Source: Ruegeria meonggei
Lineage (GTDB): Bacteria; Pseudomonadota; Alphaproteobacteria; Rhodobacterales; Rhodobacteraceae
Assembly (NCBI RefSeq): GCF_900172215.1
Contig: NZ_FWFP01000008.1
Coordinates: forward strand, 62,001 to 126,000
Reading direction: 5' to 3'
DNA: 64,000 nucleotides
Part shown: piece by piece, positions 42,019 to 52,857 of the stretch
How positions within the stretch are numbered: the stretch's first letter is position 1
Layout: each line of letters starts with the position of its first letter
Made by a program: the position numbers and the translations under genes
Notes under the pieces: model-generated
The model's database searches: none
What the model was told of the DNA's origin: nothing
The model's input: the letters and a program-made list of their open reading frames with translations, nothing else

Positions 42019-44904
42019 CTATTGCTCGGGGACGAGGATTTCGCGCTTACCGACATGATTTGCCGATGAAACAACGCCTTCATCTTCCATTTGCTCAACA
42101 AGCCGCGCAGCTTTGTTATAGCCAATGGCAAGTTTCCGCTGAATATACGAGGTCGAGCATTTGCGATCCTTGATCACAATCGCCACCGCCTGATCGTACA
42201 GGGCGTCTTCTCCGTTGGTGTTGCCACCGGTGTTCAGGCCCAGAACAGCGTCGATATTGTCAGCTTTGTCCTCGGCCGGGCCATCCAACACGGTATTCAC
42301 GTAATCGGGCGGGCCGAACTGTTTCAGGTGGTTGACGATTTCCTCAACCTCTTCGTCCGAGACAAACGGGCCGTGGCAGCGGGTGATCTTGGCGCCACCT
42401 GCCATATACAGCATGTCGCCCTGCCCCAGCAGTTGCTCGGCCCCCATTTCACCCAGAATGGTCCGGCTGTCGACTTTCGAGGTCACCTGGAACGAAATCC
42501 GGGTTGGGAAGTTCGCCTTGATGGTGCCAGTGATCACGTCGACCGACGGGCGCTGCGTCGCCATGATCAAGTGAATACCCGAGGCTCGTGCCATCTGCGC
42601 CAGACGCTGGATGCAGGCCTCGATTTCCTTGCCCGCAACCATCATCAGGTCGGCCATCTCATCGACGATGACGACGATATAGGGCATCGCCTCAGGTGCG
42701 AATTCTTCGGTCTCGAACATCGGCTCGCCCGTTTCATCGTCGAACCCGGTCTGCACCGTGCGGCTGAACATCTCGCCCTTGGCCAGCGCGTCTTTCACCC
42801 GGCCGTTGTAACCTGCGATGTTACGCACGCCCATCTTGGACATCTTGCGATAGCGATCCTCCATCTCGCCCACGACCCATTTCAGGGCGACAACCGCCTT
42901 TTTCGGGTCGGTCACAACGGGCGACAGCAGATGCGGGATGCCATCATAGACAGACAGTTCCAGCATCTTGGGGTCGATCATGATCAGGCGACACTCATCC
43001 GGCGTCAGCTTATATAGCAGTGACAGGATCATCGTATTGATCGCCACCGATTTACCGGACCCCGTGGTCCCCGCGATCAGCAGGTGGGGCATCTTGGCCA
43101 GGTTGGCCACAACGGATTCACCACCGATATCCTTGCCCAGCGCCAGCGGCAGCGCCTGGTTGCCATCGCCAAAGTCCCGGCTGGCGAGGATTTCGCGCAG
43201 CACCACCATCTCGCGGTTCTCGTTTGGCAGTTCGATCCCGATGACCGACCGTCCGGGCAAGGTCGAAACCCGCGCCGACAGGGCTGACATCGACCGGGCA
43301 ATATCATCCGCCAGACCGATCACTCGGCTGGCTTTCAAACCCGGGGCCGGTTCCAACTCGTACATGGTGACAACAGGGCCGGGGCGGACGCTGACGATCT
43401 CGCCTTTGACGCCGTAATCATCCAACACGTTTTCCAACATGCGTGCGTTTTCCTCCAACGCCTCATCGCTGAGGTGGTGGCGTTCAATGCTGGACGGGTT
43501 CGACAGCAGGCTCAGCGGTGGTAGTTCGAAATCCGAATGCTTGTCTTCGAAAGACAGGGCGGGCTGTGCCTCGGCCTGGGCCCTGCGCGAAGGCGGTGGG
43601 GTACGGCGCACGGGCTGTGCAACCACCGGCTTGCGTGGCTCGGCCACAGGGATTTTCATCGCCGGTTGCGCCTGAGGGGCTGGTTCTGGCGCGTCCTCGA
43701 ATACGGGCTCATCCTCGAAATCCGGCTCGGCGGCATAGTCATGATGCAGCGGTTCCTGCCATTCCGGGGCGGGATCTGCCGACAGCATTGGCTCGGGCGG
43801 CAACCCAGCCGAGGTTACCGGCGGCTCAGGCGGCAGATCATCAGCGGCTCCAGAGTTCAGAATCAACGGGTCCGGCCCTCTGCCGCGCCCTTTGGTCAGT
43901 GGCAAGTCCGGATTGGGCTCGGGTGTCATTTCACCTGTTGCGACCTTGCGACTGCGGACGGCTGCCGAGATCTTTGAACGGATACGATCTTCGCCCGGCA
44001 TCTCATCGAAACCGGAAACAGGTTCGCGATCAATCAGCTCGGGTTCCGGCATCGGCTCGGGGCGGCGGATCAGGTCAGGAATACGCGACAGTAGACCGAT
44101 TTTTGCAGGCTCCGACACCGCGGGCTCGTATTCTTCGAATACTGGGTCTTCATAGGCCAGTTCGTCATCAAACATAGCATCAGCACGGGCAGTTTTACGC
44201 TCTTCCCATTGCGCATGTCGGTCGCGCGCGGCCTGCGCGGTGGCAACCGCCCCGCGGCCCAGCAGATTCATCAGCATGTCGTAGGCCATGACAAGGCCAA
44301 GCAGAAAGGCGCGAAAACCCTTGCGTACATCAGCCTTGGTAAAGCCCAGAACAAAGACGCCTAGCGCCAGCATCCCGGTTGCCATGGCCAGCGACATCAG
44401 CTTGACCATAAAATGTGAGGAAATCGGCAAAAGTGTCAGCAACGCCCCCATGACCGTGTCGCCAAACAGACCACCCAGACCAAAACTATGGGTCGAGCGC
44501 CAAGCCTCATCCGGTACCAGCGTTGCAGCATAGACCGCAACGATTGCAATCCAGATAGGCGCAAAGATCAGACGGGCCACAGCGCGCTCTTCGCCGAAAT
44601 GCCCGGCAAACCGTACGCCCCAGCCGATCAGAACAAGCGCGATGCTGAAGCTACCCCATCCAACGATCATGAACAGAGGCGCGGCAATCGAGGCCCCTAT
44701 CCGCCCCATCCAATTCTGCACAGGCGCATCAGTTGACACCATCCAGTTCGGGTCATCCGGCGTGTAGGACCAGATCATCGCGGCAGAAGCCAACCCCAAC
44801 AAGATCAGGGCAAGCCCGATCAGCTCCTTGCTGCGCCGCTCGATGGCGGCCTGCGTGGTGCTGTCCAGCAATGGATCGCGGTTGCGCGCATTATATGATG
44901 CCAT
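42019..44904 (-). CDS. ftsK: DNA translocase FtsK
   Basis: FtsK links chromosome dimer resolution and segregation to division. The roughly 961-residue protein has four N-terminal membrane spans (residues 30-200), an acidic and proline-rich linker (about 230-470), and a RecA-type motor with Walker A GTTGSGKS and Walker [12 protein letters not shown], followed by a C-terminal gamma winged helix ([26 protein letters not shown]) that reads KOPS sequences. ATG 44904 is chosen because GAGGG lies just upstream; GTG 44922 would add six residues and overlaps the upstream aminotransferase stop. It is coupled to that gene. Confidence 0.95.
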   Translation of the reverse strand: MASYNARNRDPLLDSTTQAAIERRSKELIGLALILLGLASAAMIWSYTPDDPNWMVSTDAPVQNWMGRIGASIAAPLFMIVGWGSFSIALVLIGWGVRFAGHFGEERAVARLIFAPIWIAIVAVYAATLVPDEAWRSTHSFGLGGLFGDTVMGALLTLLPISSHFMVKLMSLAMATGMLALGVFVLGFTKADVRKGFRAFLLGLVMAYDMLMNLLGRGAVATAQAARDRHAQWEERKTARADAMFDDELAYEDPVFEEYEPAVSEPAKIGLLSRIPDLIRRPEPMPEPELIDREPVSGFDEMPGEDRIRSKISAAVRSRKVATGEMTPEPNPDLPLTKGRGRGPDPLILNSGAADDLPPEPPVTSAGLPPEPMLSADPAPEWQEPLHHDYAAEPDFEDEPVFEDAPEPAPQAQPAMKIPVAEPRKPVVAQPVRRTPPPSRRAQAEAQPALSFEDKHSDFELPPLSLLSNPSSIERHHLSDEALEENARMLENVLDDYGVKGEIVSVRPGPVVTMYELEPAPGLKASRVIGLADDIARSMSALSARVSTLPGRSVIGIELPNENREMVVLREILASRDFGDGNQALPLALGKDIGGESVVANLAKMPHLLIAGTTGSGKSVAINTMILSLLYKLTPDECRLIMIDPKMLELSVYDGIPHLLSPVVTDPKKAVVALKWVVGEMEDRYRKMSKMGVRNIAGYNGRVKDALAKGEMFSRTVQTGFDDETGEPMFETEEFAPEAMPYIVVIVDEMADLMMVAGKEIEACIQRLAQMARASGIHLIMATQRPSVDVITGTIKANFPTRISFQVTSKVDSRTILGEMGAEQLLGQGDMLYMAGGAKITRCHGPFVSDEEVEEIVNHLKQFGPPDYVNTVLDGPAEDKADNIDAVLGLNTGGNTNGEDALYDQAVAIVIKDRKCSTSYIQRKLAIGYNKAARLVEQMEDEGVVSSANHVGKREILVPEQ

Positions 44905-44918
44905 TTTGCCCTCGTACC

Positions 44919-46100
44919 TCACGAATAGATGCAGTCGCGGAGCTTGATCAGCCCCTGCCGCATCTCTGTTTTTGGGGCCACCATGGCGACCCTGATAAAT
45001 TGCTCGCCCGGGTTTTTCCCCGGATCACCTTGAGAAAGATATGCGCCGGGCAGCACCCGAACACCGGTTTGCTGCCACAGGTTCAATGCGGTTTCTTCAC
45101 CATTTTCGACCGGCAGCCACAGGAAAAACCCGGCCTCGGGCGGCATGTAACCCTGTAGACCCGCAAAGACCTGATCTGCAATCTCGTACTTTTCTTGATA
45201 GAGCGCGCGGTTTTCGACCACATGCGCCTCATCTGCCCAGACTTTTGCAGCAGCGGCCTGAAGGGGCGTCGGCAACGGTGCGCCCGCATAGTTGCGCAAT
45301 TGCTTGACCCGCTTGATCGTCTCTGGACCGCCTGCAATCAGACCGGACCGCAGCCCGGCCAGGTTCGACCGTTTTGACAGCGAATTGAACAGCGTGACCA
45401 GCTCAGGATCGGCGCCAAGCTCTTGTGCGACACTCAGAACACCTGTGGGGGCCTCATCGCGGTAAATCTCGGAATAGCATTCATCGGCGAAAATGCGGAA
45501 ATCGTATTTTTCAGCCAACCGGATCAGTTCGGCCCAGTACGTGCGCGATGCAACGGCCCCCTGTGGGTTGGCGGGCGAACAGATGTAGGCCACAGCAGTG
45601 CGGTTCAGTACCTCCTCGGGCAGACCAGCATAATCGGGCAGATGATCGGTGGCGGCTGTGGCGGGTACAAAAACCGGCTCGGCCGCGACCGAGATCGAGG
45701 CGACCATATAGACCTGATAAAACGGGTTCGGGCACAGAATAACCGGTCTCTCGCCGTTCTTCTGCTCTGGGCACAGCGCCATGGCAGCGTTGTACAACCC
45801 CTCGCGCGTGCCGTTCAGGGCCATGACATTGGTGTCGGGGTCCATCGCCAAGCCATAGCGGCGCTTGATCCAGTCGGTGATCGCCCCGCGCAATTCGGGC
45901 GTGCCTTCGTTTGGCGGATAGCCCAGAAACCCGGCAGCATTATCCGCAATCACGTCCGTCACCCAGGACGGAAAGTCATGCATGGGCGCGCCGATGGTCA
46001 TGTGAATGACGTCTCCACCCGGTTGGTGGTGATCCAACAGGGTGCGCAGACGCGGGAACGCATATTCCGGTAGGTTCGAAAACCGCTCGGGGAAATTCAT
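44919..46100 (-). CDS. Class I/II aminotransferase (N-succinyldiaminopimelate aminotransferase-like)
   Basis: This 393-residue fold type I aminotransferase has PLP-lysine K243 in [17 protein letters not shown], and NxxG and [10 protein letters not shown] motifs. It resembles DapC/AspC-like enzymes found upstream of ftsK in alphaproteobacteria. ATG 46100 is chosen; upstream codons to 46241 read into an unlikely Trp-rich stretch. The stop overlaps the ftsK GTG. The likely role is lysine/diaminopimelate or aromatic/aspartate transamination. Confidence 0.85.
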   Translation of the reverse strand: MNFPERFSNLPEYAFPRLRTLLDHHQPGGDVIHMTIGAPMHDFPSWVTDVIADNAAGFLGYPPNEGTPELRGAITDWIKRRYGLAMDPDTNVMALNGTREGLYNAAMALCPEQKNGERPVILCPNPFYQVYMVASISVAAEPVFVPATAATDHLPDYAGLPEEVLNRTAVAYICSPANPQGAVASRTYWAELIRLAEKYDFRIFADECYSEIYRDEAPTGVLSVAQELGADPELVTLFNSLSKRSNLAGLRSGLIAGGPETIKRVKQLRNYAGAPLPTPLQAAAAKVWADEAHVVENRALYQEKYEIADQVFAGLQGYMPPEAGFFLWLPVENGEETALNLWQQTGVRVLPGAYLSQGDPGKNPGEQFIRVAMVAPKTEMRQGLIKLRDCIYS

Positions 46101-46209
46101 AACTACTGCCTCAATACCGGGATCATTTTCGCCCCGTTTTTTTAGCAGGTTACAGAGCCAGAGCCACTTCGTCCAGACAAAGAGGTGCCGAATCAGGGGA
46201 TTGTGGCAT

Positions 46210-47538
46210 TCAGGCCAATGCCGCTTCGGCCGCGGATCCAAGCCTTAACAGGGCCTCTTCCGAGCCCGGATAGCCCATCATCATCACCCCGCAACCCGGT
46301 GTCCCGGTGGGCAGCGTCAGCGCGGCCAGCCCCATCAGGTTACCGATGCGCGTATTGCGCAGGGCCAGCAGGTTTTCGGTGACATAGTAGTCATGATCAT
46401 TCATCAGCCGATCCAGATTCGGTGGTAGAATCGGTGCAGTAGGGGCCAAAACAGCGTCAAACCCGGCGGTTGCGGCATCCCACGCCGCCCGGCACGCCTT
46501 GAGTTTCGACCAGGCCGCGATGTAGTCGGGGCCAGAGACATCACGACCCGCCCGGAATCGTTCCAGAATTTCAGGATACATCGCCTCGGGGTTGGCTTCG
46601 ATCACATCGCGCCACAGGCCGTAGGCCTCGGTCGTGTACAAAACGCCAGACAGGCCCATCGCCTCGTTCAATTCCGGCACTTCCAATGGGACGATTTCCG
46701 CCCCGGCATCACGCAGGCGGTCCAACGCGTCATCAAAGGCCTTGCCCGGCGCAGCGCGTAGATCATCCTTGGCGACGTTTTGCAGATCGGCAAAGCGGCG
46801 GCCTTTCAGGCTGGCCCCACGCAAATCCGCAGGACTGCCGCCCTCCAGTAAGGCCAGCATATGCGCGGCATCCTCAACCGAACGCGTCAGGGGGCCAACC
46901 GTATCAAACCGCAGACACAGCGGCACAGTGCCCTCAAGGCTGACACGCCCGGCAGTGGTTTTCAGACCGACCAGGTTGTTCCAGGCCGCGGGGATACGCA
47001 CGGAACCGCCGGTATCCGACCCGATTCCGCAGGCCGCCAGGCCCCACGCGACGGAAGCCGCGGCTCCCGAGGACGAACCACCCGACACCGCGTCAACGTC
47101 GTCGACACAGGGCGGCGTCCCCGTGATTGGGTTCAGGCCCAGACCGGAAAAGGCCAACTCACTCATATGGGTTTTGCCAAGACAGACGGTGCCCATCGCG
47201 GTGGCGTTGCGCACGACCTGCGCGTCGGCTTCGGGCACGCGCCCTTTCAACAGGGCCGAGCCGGACTCGGTCGCAGTGCCGGCTGTGTCGAACAGGTCTT
47301 TCCAGCTGATCGGTACACCGTCCAGCAGGGATCGGCGCAGTCCCAGGCTGGCCCGCGCCTGCGCAGCCTGCGCCTCAGACCGGGCTCGGTCGTGGGTGAC
47401 GCGGGCATAGATTCGGTCCTGATGTGGGTGCGCGTCGATGGCGGACAGGTACGTTTCCGTCAGCTCAACCGGATCAATGCGCCCCATGCCAATGCCGCGG
47501 CCCAGATCACATGCCGTCATGCTCAGCCAGTCCTGCAT
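46210..47538 (-). CDS. Amidase (amidase-signature family)
   Basis: The 442-residue protein has the Ser-cisSer-Lys triad of the amidase-signature family: K80 (SWKDLFD), a cis-Ser in the GGSSSG motif (about S156) and nucleophile S179 in GSDTGGSVRIPAA. It would hydrolyse a simple amide, similar to aryl-acylamidase or indoleacetamide hydrolase. ATG 47538 is chosen with an AGGG-type ribosome-binding site. A short hairpin near 46205-46222 may terminate it. The substrate is unknown. Confidence 0.85.
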   Translation of the reverse strand: MQDWLSMTACDLGRGIGMGRIDPVELTETYLSAIDAHPHQDRIYARVTHDRARSEAQAAQARASLGLRRSLLDGVPISWKDLFDTAGTATESGSALLKGRVPEADAQVVRNATAMGTVCLGKTHMSELAFSGLGLNPITGTPPCVDDVDAVSGGSSSGAAASVAWGLAACGIGSDTGGSVRIPAAWNNLVGLKTTAGRVSLEGTVPLCLRFDTVGPLTRSVEDAAHMLALLEGGSPADLRGASLKGRRFADLQNVAKDDLRAAPGKAFDDALDRLRDAGAEIVPLEVPELNEAMGLSGVLYTTEAYGLWRDVIEANPEAMYPEILERFRAGRDVSGPDYIAAWSKLKACRAAWDAATAGFDAVLAPTAPILPPNLDRLMNDHDYYVTENLLALRNTRIGNLMGLAALTLPTGTPGCGVMMMGYPGSEEALLRLGSAAEAALA

Positions 47539-47637
47539 CCCTGCCCCCTTCGAAATCCTGTGGTGTATCGGACGGTAGCGACAGGACCGCACATGGACAA
47601 TCCCGAAAGGGCGCGCATATTGCGAGCCATGGAACAC

Positions 47638-48855
47638 ATGTCGGATATTCTGATCGTAGGCGGCGGCCTGAACGGCCCGGCCCTGGCTTTGGCACTGGCG
47701 CAAACGGGTCATACGGTCACCGTGATTGATGCGCTGGACGAAAAGCTGCGCAAGGACGCGGCCTTTGATGGCCGCGCCTATGCGCTGGCGCTGGCCTCTC
47801 AGCGTTTGTTGGACGCGACCGGAGTTTGGGCGAGGATTGCGGATCAGGCCCAGCCCATGCTTGAGATCAAGGTTACCGATGGGCATGCCGGCGCTGGTCC
47901 GTCGCCGTTCTTCATGCATTTCGATCATGCCGAGATTGAAGAAGGTCCAATGGGCTACATGGTCGAAGACCGCCACCTGCGTCGCGCTTTTCTGGAGGCG
48001 ATGGTCGAAGAGTCGCGCATCTCGCAGATCAGTGGCAAGACCGTCGTTGCGCAAAAGGCGGACGAGACCGGCGTCACCCTGACCCTGAACGATGGCGCCA
48101 CCCTGACCGGCAGCCTGCTGGTCGGATGCGACGGGCGCCGTAGCGGCACTGCAACTCGCGCGGGGATCAAACGCAGCGGTTGGGATTACGGCCAGACCGC
48201 TTTGGTCTGCGCCATCGAGCACGACCTGCCCCATCACGGCATCGCGCATCAGTTCTTTATGCCCCCCGGTCCGCTGGCCATCCTGCCGCTGACCGACAAT
48301 CGCAGCTCAATCGTCTGGAGCGAGCGCACCGAAATGGCCAAGCGTATCAACGCCCTGCCCGAGGATGACTATCTGCAGGTTCTGCGCCCTCGCTTTGGCG
48401 ATTTTCTGGGCGACATCCGCCTGCAGGGCGATCGATTCACCTATCCGCTGAACCTGACAATCGCCAATTCCTTCATCGGTGATCGTATGGCCCTGGTTGG
48501 CGACGCGGCCCATGGTATGCACCCGATTGCCGGACAGGGCCTGAACGCAGGGCTACGCGATGTCGGCGCGCTGGCCGAGGTGCTGACACTGGCCGGTCGG
48601 CGCGGCGAGGATATCAGCTCGGTACTGGTTCTGGAACGCTATCAAGAGTGGCGGCGGTTCGACACCGCAGCACTGGCGATGGCGACGGATGTGTTCAACA
48701 AACTGTTTTCGAACGACAATCCGCTACTACGTGCGGGTCGCGATTTTGGAATGGGGCTGATAGGCTCTCTGCCCGGGTTACGCCGCGGCTTCGTACGTGA
48801 AGCGGCCGGACTGACCGGAGACCTGCCAAAACTGCTGCAAGGGCGGGCGATTTAG
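47638..48855 (+). CDS. UbiH/UbiF/Coq6-family FAD monooxygenase
   Basis: The 405-residue class A flavin monooxygenase has the N-terminal VGGGLNGPALALALA FAD motif, the central GCDGRRSG NAD(P)H/FAD motif and the C-terminal GDAAHGMHPIAGQGLNAGLRD FAD motif. The length and gene context (no partner hydroxylase) fit a ubiquinone-biosynthesis hydroxylase of the UbiH/Coq6 kind. ATG 47638 is placed at the usual start; ATGs at 47593 and 47629 are alternatives with an AGGA site upstream of the first. Confidence 0.83.
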   Translation: MSDILIVGGGLNGPALALALAQTGHTVTVIDALDEKLRKDAAFDGRAYALALASQRLLDATGVWARIADQAQPMLEIKVTDGHAGAGPSPFFMHFDHAEIEEGPMGYMVEDRHLRRAFLEAMVEESRISQISGKTVVAQKADETGVTLTLNDGATLTGSLLVGCDGRRSGTATRAGIKRSGWDYGQTALVCAIEHDLPHHGIAHQFFMPPGPLAILPLTDNRSSIVWSERTEMAKRINALPEDDYLQVLRPRFGDFLGDIRLQGDRFTYPLNLTIANSFIGDRMALVGDAAHGMHPIAGQGLNAGLRDVGALAEVLTLAGRRGEDISSVLVLERYQEWRRFDTAALAMATDVFNKLFSNDNPLLRAGRDFGMGLIGSLPGLRRGFVREAAGLTGDLPKLLQGRAI

Positions 48856-48868
48856 GTCCCGCCCGCGT
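48841..48868 (+). terminator. Terminator after the UbiH-family gene
   Basis: GGGCGGG (48841-48847) pairs with CCCGCCC (48858-48864) and a short T-run follows. The stem includes the last codons of the gene. Confidence 0.5.
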
Positions 48869-48880
48869 TTACGGATACGG

Positions 48881-49066
48881 TCAGTCCAATTCGCGCGCTT
48901 CATCCACCAGCATCACCGGGATACCATTGCGGATGGGGAACGCCAGACCGGCAGCTTTGGACACAAGTTCTTGTTTGTCAGCGTCGTAGTGCAGGGTCGT
49001 ATGGCTTTGCGGACAGATCAGCGCCTCAAGCATATGGCGATCAAAGGCGTGTTCGTTTTCGGTCAT
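48881..49066 (-). CDS. Trm112-family protein
   Basis: The 61-residue zinc-ribbon-like protein ([41 protein letters not shown]) matches the UPF0434/Trm112 family, small activator subunits of methyltransferases. Bacterial members often keep only part of the zinc-ribbon cysteines, as here. It overlaps the start of the LON-domain gene by four bases, so the pair is co-translated. Confidence 0.85.
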   Translation of the reverse strand: MTENEHAFDRHMLEALICPQSHTTLHYDADKQELVSKAAGLAFPIRNGIPVMLVDEARELD

Positions 49067-49704
49067 TGTAGTTTTTCCTCGTTCGATCCGCCGCGCATTG
49101 CGAACTCAATCAGGGTAACCAGCGTTTCACGCCGGGTGCGCAGGCAGGGCGCTTCCAGCAGCGCCTGTTTTTCCTCGGGGTCGAAATCCAGCAGCATAGA
49201 CAGGGAGTTCAACAGCAATTCATCATCCGCATCCTTGAGCGTGTCCCAATCTGTGGACATCTGGCGGGACGAAAAGTACCGCTCCAGTAGTGCCAGAAAG
49301 TTGGTGCGGTCGAAATTATTGTCATGTTCGGCTTTGCCCAGATCACGATCAAACCCGTCCCACGAGACGGTGCACCGCCGATAAGGTGTAAAAGCGTCCT
49401 GTTCCGCACGGATACGAAAACGCGAAATCCCGGTCAGTGTAATCAGATACCGGCCGTCTTCGGTTTCGGAAAACTGTGTGACGCGACCGGCGCAACCAAT
49501 CAGATGCAGCTTGTCTTCGTTGCTCTGACAGGGATTGGGCTGCACCATGCCGATCAATCGTTCCTGCGTTTTGAGGGCATCGTCCAGCATTTGCAGGTAT
49601 CGCGGCTCAAAAATATGCAGCGGCAGGCGCGCGCGGGGCAGCAACAGCGCCCCGGGCAATGGAAAAACGGATACCGTTTCCGGAAGGTCAGCGGGATGCA
49701 TCAT
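49063..49704 (-). CDS. LON peptidase substrate-binding domain protein
   Basis: The 213-residue protein is a stand-alone Lon N-terminal domain ([33 protein letters not shown]) without ATPase or protease domains. Such proteins of alphaproteobacteria are of unknown function, perhaps substrate adaptors. It is co-transcribed with the Trm112-family gene downstream and follows the thioredoxin-TPR gene. Confidence 0.87.
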   Translation of the reverse strand: MMHPADLPETVSVFPLPGALLLPRARLPLHIFEPRYLQMLDDALKTQERLIGMVQPNPCQSNEDKLHLIGCAGRVTQFSETEDGRYLITLTGISRFRIRAEQDAFTPYRRCTVSWDGFDRDLGKAEHDNNFDRTNFLALLERYFSSRQMSTDWDTLKDADDELLLNSLSMLLDFDPEEKQALLEAPCLRTRRETLVTLIEFAMRGGSNEEKLQ

Positions 49705-49731
49705 GTACCCGAGTGTAGCTCTGATCCCGAA

Positions 49732-50649
49732 TTAGGCAAATATCATCGAACTGAGCTTGCGCCGCCCGTTCAGAACAATCGGATCGTTCGGCTTGAGCGC
49801 GTCAAAAATCGTGAACAACTGCGCCTTGGCGGCCCCGTCATTCCACTCGCGGTCGCGGCGGAACAGCTCCAGCAATTGCGCCACAGCCTCTTCCACATCG
49901 CCATTGGCATGCAGCGCCTGTGCCAGATCGAACCTGGCCTGATGGTCACTGGCGTCAGCCTCGACCGCAGCGGTCAAATCGGCCAACGGACCGGCATCTG
50001 CCGCCTGTCTGGCCAGTTCCAGCTGGGCATGCGCCGCCTCGACTTCGGCCGAAGTCGAGATCTCGGCAGGCGCGCCATTAAGAATGGCCTCGGCCTGGTC
50101 CAGATCACCCGACGCGATATGCGAGCGCACCAATCCCCCATAGGCAGCGGCGTGGTTTGGGTCTTCGCCCAGAATGGCGGCAAAGGTCTGCGCGGCATCA
50201 ACGGCTGCGCCATCGGCCAACATTTCCTCGGCAGCCTGCACGGCGTCTTCCAACTGGCCGCCGGGGCTTTCGCCGCCTGCTGCTTCGATCACGCGGTCCA
50301 CAAAGGCCTTGATTTCGGACCCGGGCACCGCGCCCTGAAACCCGTCCACAGGTTGGCCTTTGAAAAAGGCATAGACGGTCGGGACAGATTGGATACGCAG
50401 TTGCGACGCGATGGCCTGCGCCTCGTCCACATTGATCTTGACCATCTTCACCGCACCTTTTGCGGCCGTCACGGCCTCTTCCAAAAGGGGTCCGAGCGTT
50501 TTACACGGGCCGCACCACGGGGCCCAGAAATCGACGATGATCGGCGTGTCCTGCGATGCCTCAATGACATCGGCCATGAACGTAGCCTCGGACCCGTCCT
50601 TGATCAGATCAGCGGCAGCAGAGCCGGCGGCGGCGTTCAAAAGATCCAT
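49732..50649 (-). CDS. Thioredoxin-TPR chaperone (CnoX/YbbN-like)
   Basis: The 305-residue protein has an N-terminal thioredoxin domain with an intact WCGPC active site, followed by a TPR-like alpha-helical C-terminal region (about residues 150-300). This is the architecture of CnoX/YbbN, a holdase and redox co-chaperone of GroEL, although E. coli CnoX has lost one of the catalytic cysteines. ATG 50649 is preferred; GTG 50658 is an alternative. It lies upstream of the LON-domain gene in the same direction. Confidence 0.85.
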   Translation of the reverse strand: MDLLNAAAGSAAADLIKDGSEATFMADVIEASQDTPIIVDFWAPWCGPCKTLGPLLEEAVTAAKGAVKMVKINVDEAQAIASQLRIQSVPTVYAFFKGQPVDGFQGAVPGSEIKAFVDRVIEAAGGESPGGQLEDAVQAAEEMLADGAAVDAAQTFAAILGEDPNHAAAYGGLVRSHIASGDLDQAEAILNGAPAEISTSAEVEAAHAQLELARQAADAGPLADLTAAVEADASDHQARFDLAQALHANGDVEEAVAQLLELFRRDREWNDGAAKAQLFTIFDALKPNDPIVLNGRRKLSSMIFA

Positions 50650-50725
50650 GGCATTCACACTTTCATTCTGGTTTGCGCCCTATATGCAACCCCAGGGGTC
50701 AGAAACCAAGGGCCGAGTTGCGCAA

Positions 50726-51514
50726 TTACAGGTCGAATGTCGCAAAAACCGGAGCGTGATCGCTGGGTTTTTCCCACCCGCGCGCGTCGCGCAGGATACG
50801 GCTGGAATGCCCCGAGTTCGAGATATCTGGCGTGGCCCAGACATGATCCAGACGCCGCCCTTTGTCTGCAGCATCCCAATCCCGCGCGCGATAGGACCAC
50901 CAGCTGTAAAGCGGTCCTTCAGGAATGTCCTGGCGGGTAATATCCACCCAGCCACCTGCACCTTGCGTTTCGGCCAGTTGATCGACCTCAACCGGTGTAT
51001 GCGAGACAACCTTGAGCAATTGCTTATGCGACCACACATCATCTTCGCGCGGAGCGATGTTCAGATCACCGACCAGAATGGATTTCTGCGGTTTATCCGC
51101 ATGGAACCAATCGCGCATTTCGGTGAGATAATCGAGCTTTTGGCCAAACTTCTCGTTCTTCTCGCGATCTGGCACATCACCACCGGCGGGGACGTAGAAA
51201 TTGTGAATGGTCACGCCATTCTCCAGCCGTCCGGCAATGTGGCGGGCGTGGCCCAGGCTGGCGAAATCCTTGTCACCAACATCCTCGATCGGCAAGCGCG
51301 ACAGAATGGCGACGCCGTTATATCCCTTTTGCCCGCGCGCAACCATGTGGGTGTAGCCCAGTTCAGCAAACCCTTCGGTCGGAATTTTCTCGACGGGTGA
51401 CTTGCACTCTTGCAGACACAGGACGTCCGGCGCCTCTTCCTGCAGCAATTTCAGCACGATGGGCTCGCGCAGGCGGACCGAGTTGATGTTCCAGGTGGCA
51501 AGGGTGAAGGACAT
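50726..51514 (-). CDS. xth: Exodeoxyribonuclease III (AP endonuclease)
   Basis: The 262-residue protein of the EEP/XthA family has the N-terminal TWNINSVRLR, LQECK (metal-binding Glu), VGDLNIAP and DHAPVFATF motifs. It cleaves abasic sites and 3' blocking groups in base-excision repair. Length is typical for the family. It is leftward with the thioredoxin-TPR gene downstream (76-bp gap). Confidence 0.92.
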   Translation of the reverse strand: MSFTLATWNINSVRLREPIVLKLLQEEAPDVLCLQECKSPVEKIPTEGFAELGYTHMVARGQKGYNGVAILSRLPIEDVGDKDFASLGHARHIAGRLENGVTIHNFYVPAGGDVPDREKNEKFGQKLDYLTEMRDWFHADKPQKSILVGDLNIAPREDDVWSHKQLLKVVSHTPVEVDQLAETQGAGGWVDITRQDIPEGPLYSWWSYRARDWDAADKGRRLDHVWATPDISNSGHSSRILRDARGWEKPSDHAPVFATFDL

Positions 51515-51713
51515 GATTGGGGATTCCTCTGTCGCGATTAGCGCAGGTTAGCGTGGTGCGAGATAGGGTGCCATGAGAAAAGGCCGCTGAGTGATATAGT
51601 TTGCTCAATGGCAGCTACGCGGACAATGCTGCCGTCCGATGCTGAACGATAAATGACCGCTCGCAGCCCTAATCGTACGTTCCCAACCAAGTTTTCTTTT
51701 GGCTCGACCAAAT
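51515..51713. other. 199-bp gene-free junction left of the accessory block
   Basis: No convincing ORF, tRNA or hairpin is seen here. The composition falls toward A+T on the right side, which fits a junction between core genome (xth) and the acquired-looking block to the right. I see no direct repeats or tRNA remnants that would mark an attachment site. Confidence 0.4.
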
Positions 51714-52724
51714 TTACTTGCTTCGGAACTTAGTCGGTGTCATTCTGGTTTGACCTCGGAAAAAGCGAGTGAAATGGGACTTGTCGGAATAGCCGAGCAT
51801 CAGACCGATCTCCGCAATTGTCATCTGGTCTTCATTGAGGTGCTCTTTGGCGACATCGACACGCAGCCGTTTGATTTCACGGGGTAGCGTTGTGCCTTGT
51901 CGCTGAAGCGCTTTCAGAAACCGTTCCGGTTGTATTCCCAGCATTCCAGCCACCATCTCAGGTCCCAAATCGGTTTCATCTAGTTTGTCGCGTAAGACAG
52001 AGCGCAAAGCTGCCACCACGGTTACTTCTTCCTCTTGTTGAGGTGAAGCTATGGGCTTGGCAGAGCCCTCAGAGACATGGTGCAAAAACAACCATCCCAC
52101 AGGAAAACTAATTTGCATTCCGGGATCAGTCCCAAGGCCAACCTCGATCCCTTTGTAGTCGATAGGCAGCCCATTGATGTATCTGCTTTCCCATCGCACA
52201 CGCGAAGAATCCCAAGAATCTCCGACGACGGTCTGCAATAGGCGTACATAGATTGCGGCACCAAAACCGGTCACCTGAATGGGTGGGACAGTTGGTTCCT
52301 GTTGCCTCTCGATACTATAAATCGCCTTGTCTGCTTCAATCACAAGTCTGTGCCGCACAGAATTGGACTCCTGCGGTACGAGCCCAACAAAGCGGGTAAA
52401 AAACTCGAATAGCGTTTTTGTAGATTGCAAGGCTTGAGCGAAGGGCGGCCATCCTTGTAGGTCAAACGCCTCCCCTACATTCAGTCCTAGGTATCGATCC
52501 CCTGATACTTCTGAGAAGGCATTCACCAAACCGTAGACCAGCTCTGAGTGAACGAACACGGTTGGGTCAGACAACAGTTCGGCTTTCAATCCGACCTGGT
52601 CCAATGCTGGTTGCGGATTGATCTTGCGTTCGGTGAGATATTGCAAAAACGGAGCGGCTAAGGAGAGGCGAATAAAGCCCTCGCTATGCTCTTTAGAGGT
52701 GGGGTTGAAAGGCAAGCTCGTCAC
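51714..52724 (-). CDS. AraC-family regulator (Arabinose_bd/OruR-type)
   Basis: The 336-residue protein has an N-terminal AraC-type effector domain (Arabinose_bd, residues 20-200) and a C-terminal AraC double helix-turn-helix (MTIAEIGLMLGYSDKSHFTRFFRGQTRMTPTKFR). It is divergent from the exported amidohydrolase operon and likely its activator, through the tandem repeats at 52772-52799. The only plausible start is GTG 52724, with a weak ribosome-binding site. The base composition is less G+C-rich than in core genes of the window. Confidence 0.85.
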   Translation of the reverse strand: MTSLPFNPTSKEHSEGFIRLSLAAPFLQYLTERKINPQPALDQVGLKAELLSDPTVFVHSELVYGLVNAFSEVSGDRYLGLNVGEAFDLQGWPPFAQALQSTKTLFEFFTRFVGLVPQESNSVRHRLVIEADKAIYSIERQQEPTVPPIQVTGFGAAIYVRLLQTVVGDSWDSSRVRWESRYINGLPIDYKGIEVGLGTDPGMQISFPVGWLFLHHVSEGSAKPIASPQQEEEVTVVAALRSVLRDKLDETDLGPEMVAGMLGIQPERFLKALQRQGTTLPREIKRLRVDVAKEHLNEDQMTIAEIGLMLGYSDKSHFTRFFRGQTRMTPTKFRSK

Positions 52725-52771
52725 CCTTGTGATGATTGGTATTTATATTCAGTGGCCATTTTTACGATCAC

Positions 52772-52799
52772 ATTCGAACATGCCAATTCGAAAGTGGCA
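52772..52799 (+). promoter_or_regulatory. Tandem 14-bp repeats in the AraC/amidohydrolase intergenic region
   Basis: ATTCGAACATGCCA (52772-52785) is followed immediately by ATTCGAAAGTGGCA (52786-52799), identical at 11 of 14 positions. AraC-family proteins bind direct repeats, so these are candidate sites of the divergent regulator. Confidence 0.5.
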
Positions 52800-52857
52800 A
52801 CCGAGGCAAAATTTTCCGGACTACAGTTGGCAAAACATGAATATGAAGGGAGTACCT

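Noticed and set aside
51515-51713. Attachment site or tRNA remnant at the left end of the accessory block
   Set aside because: No tRNA-like fragment or direct repeat matching the right end near 56222-56515 was seen.
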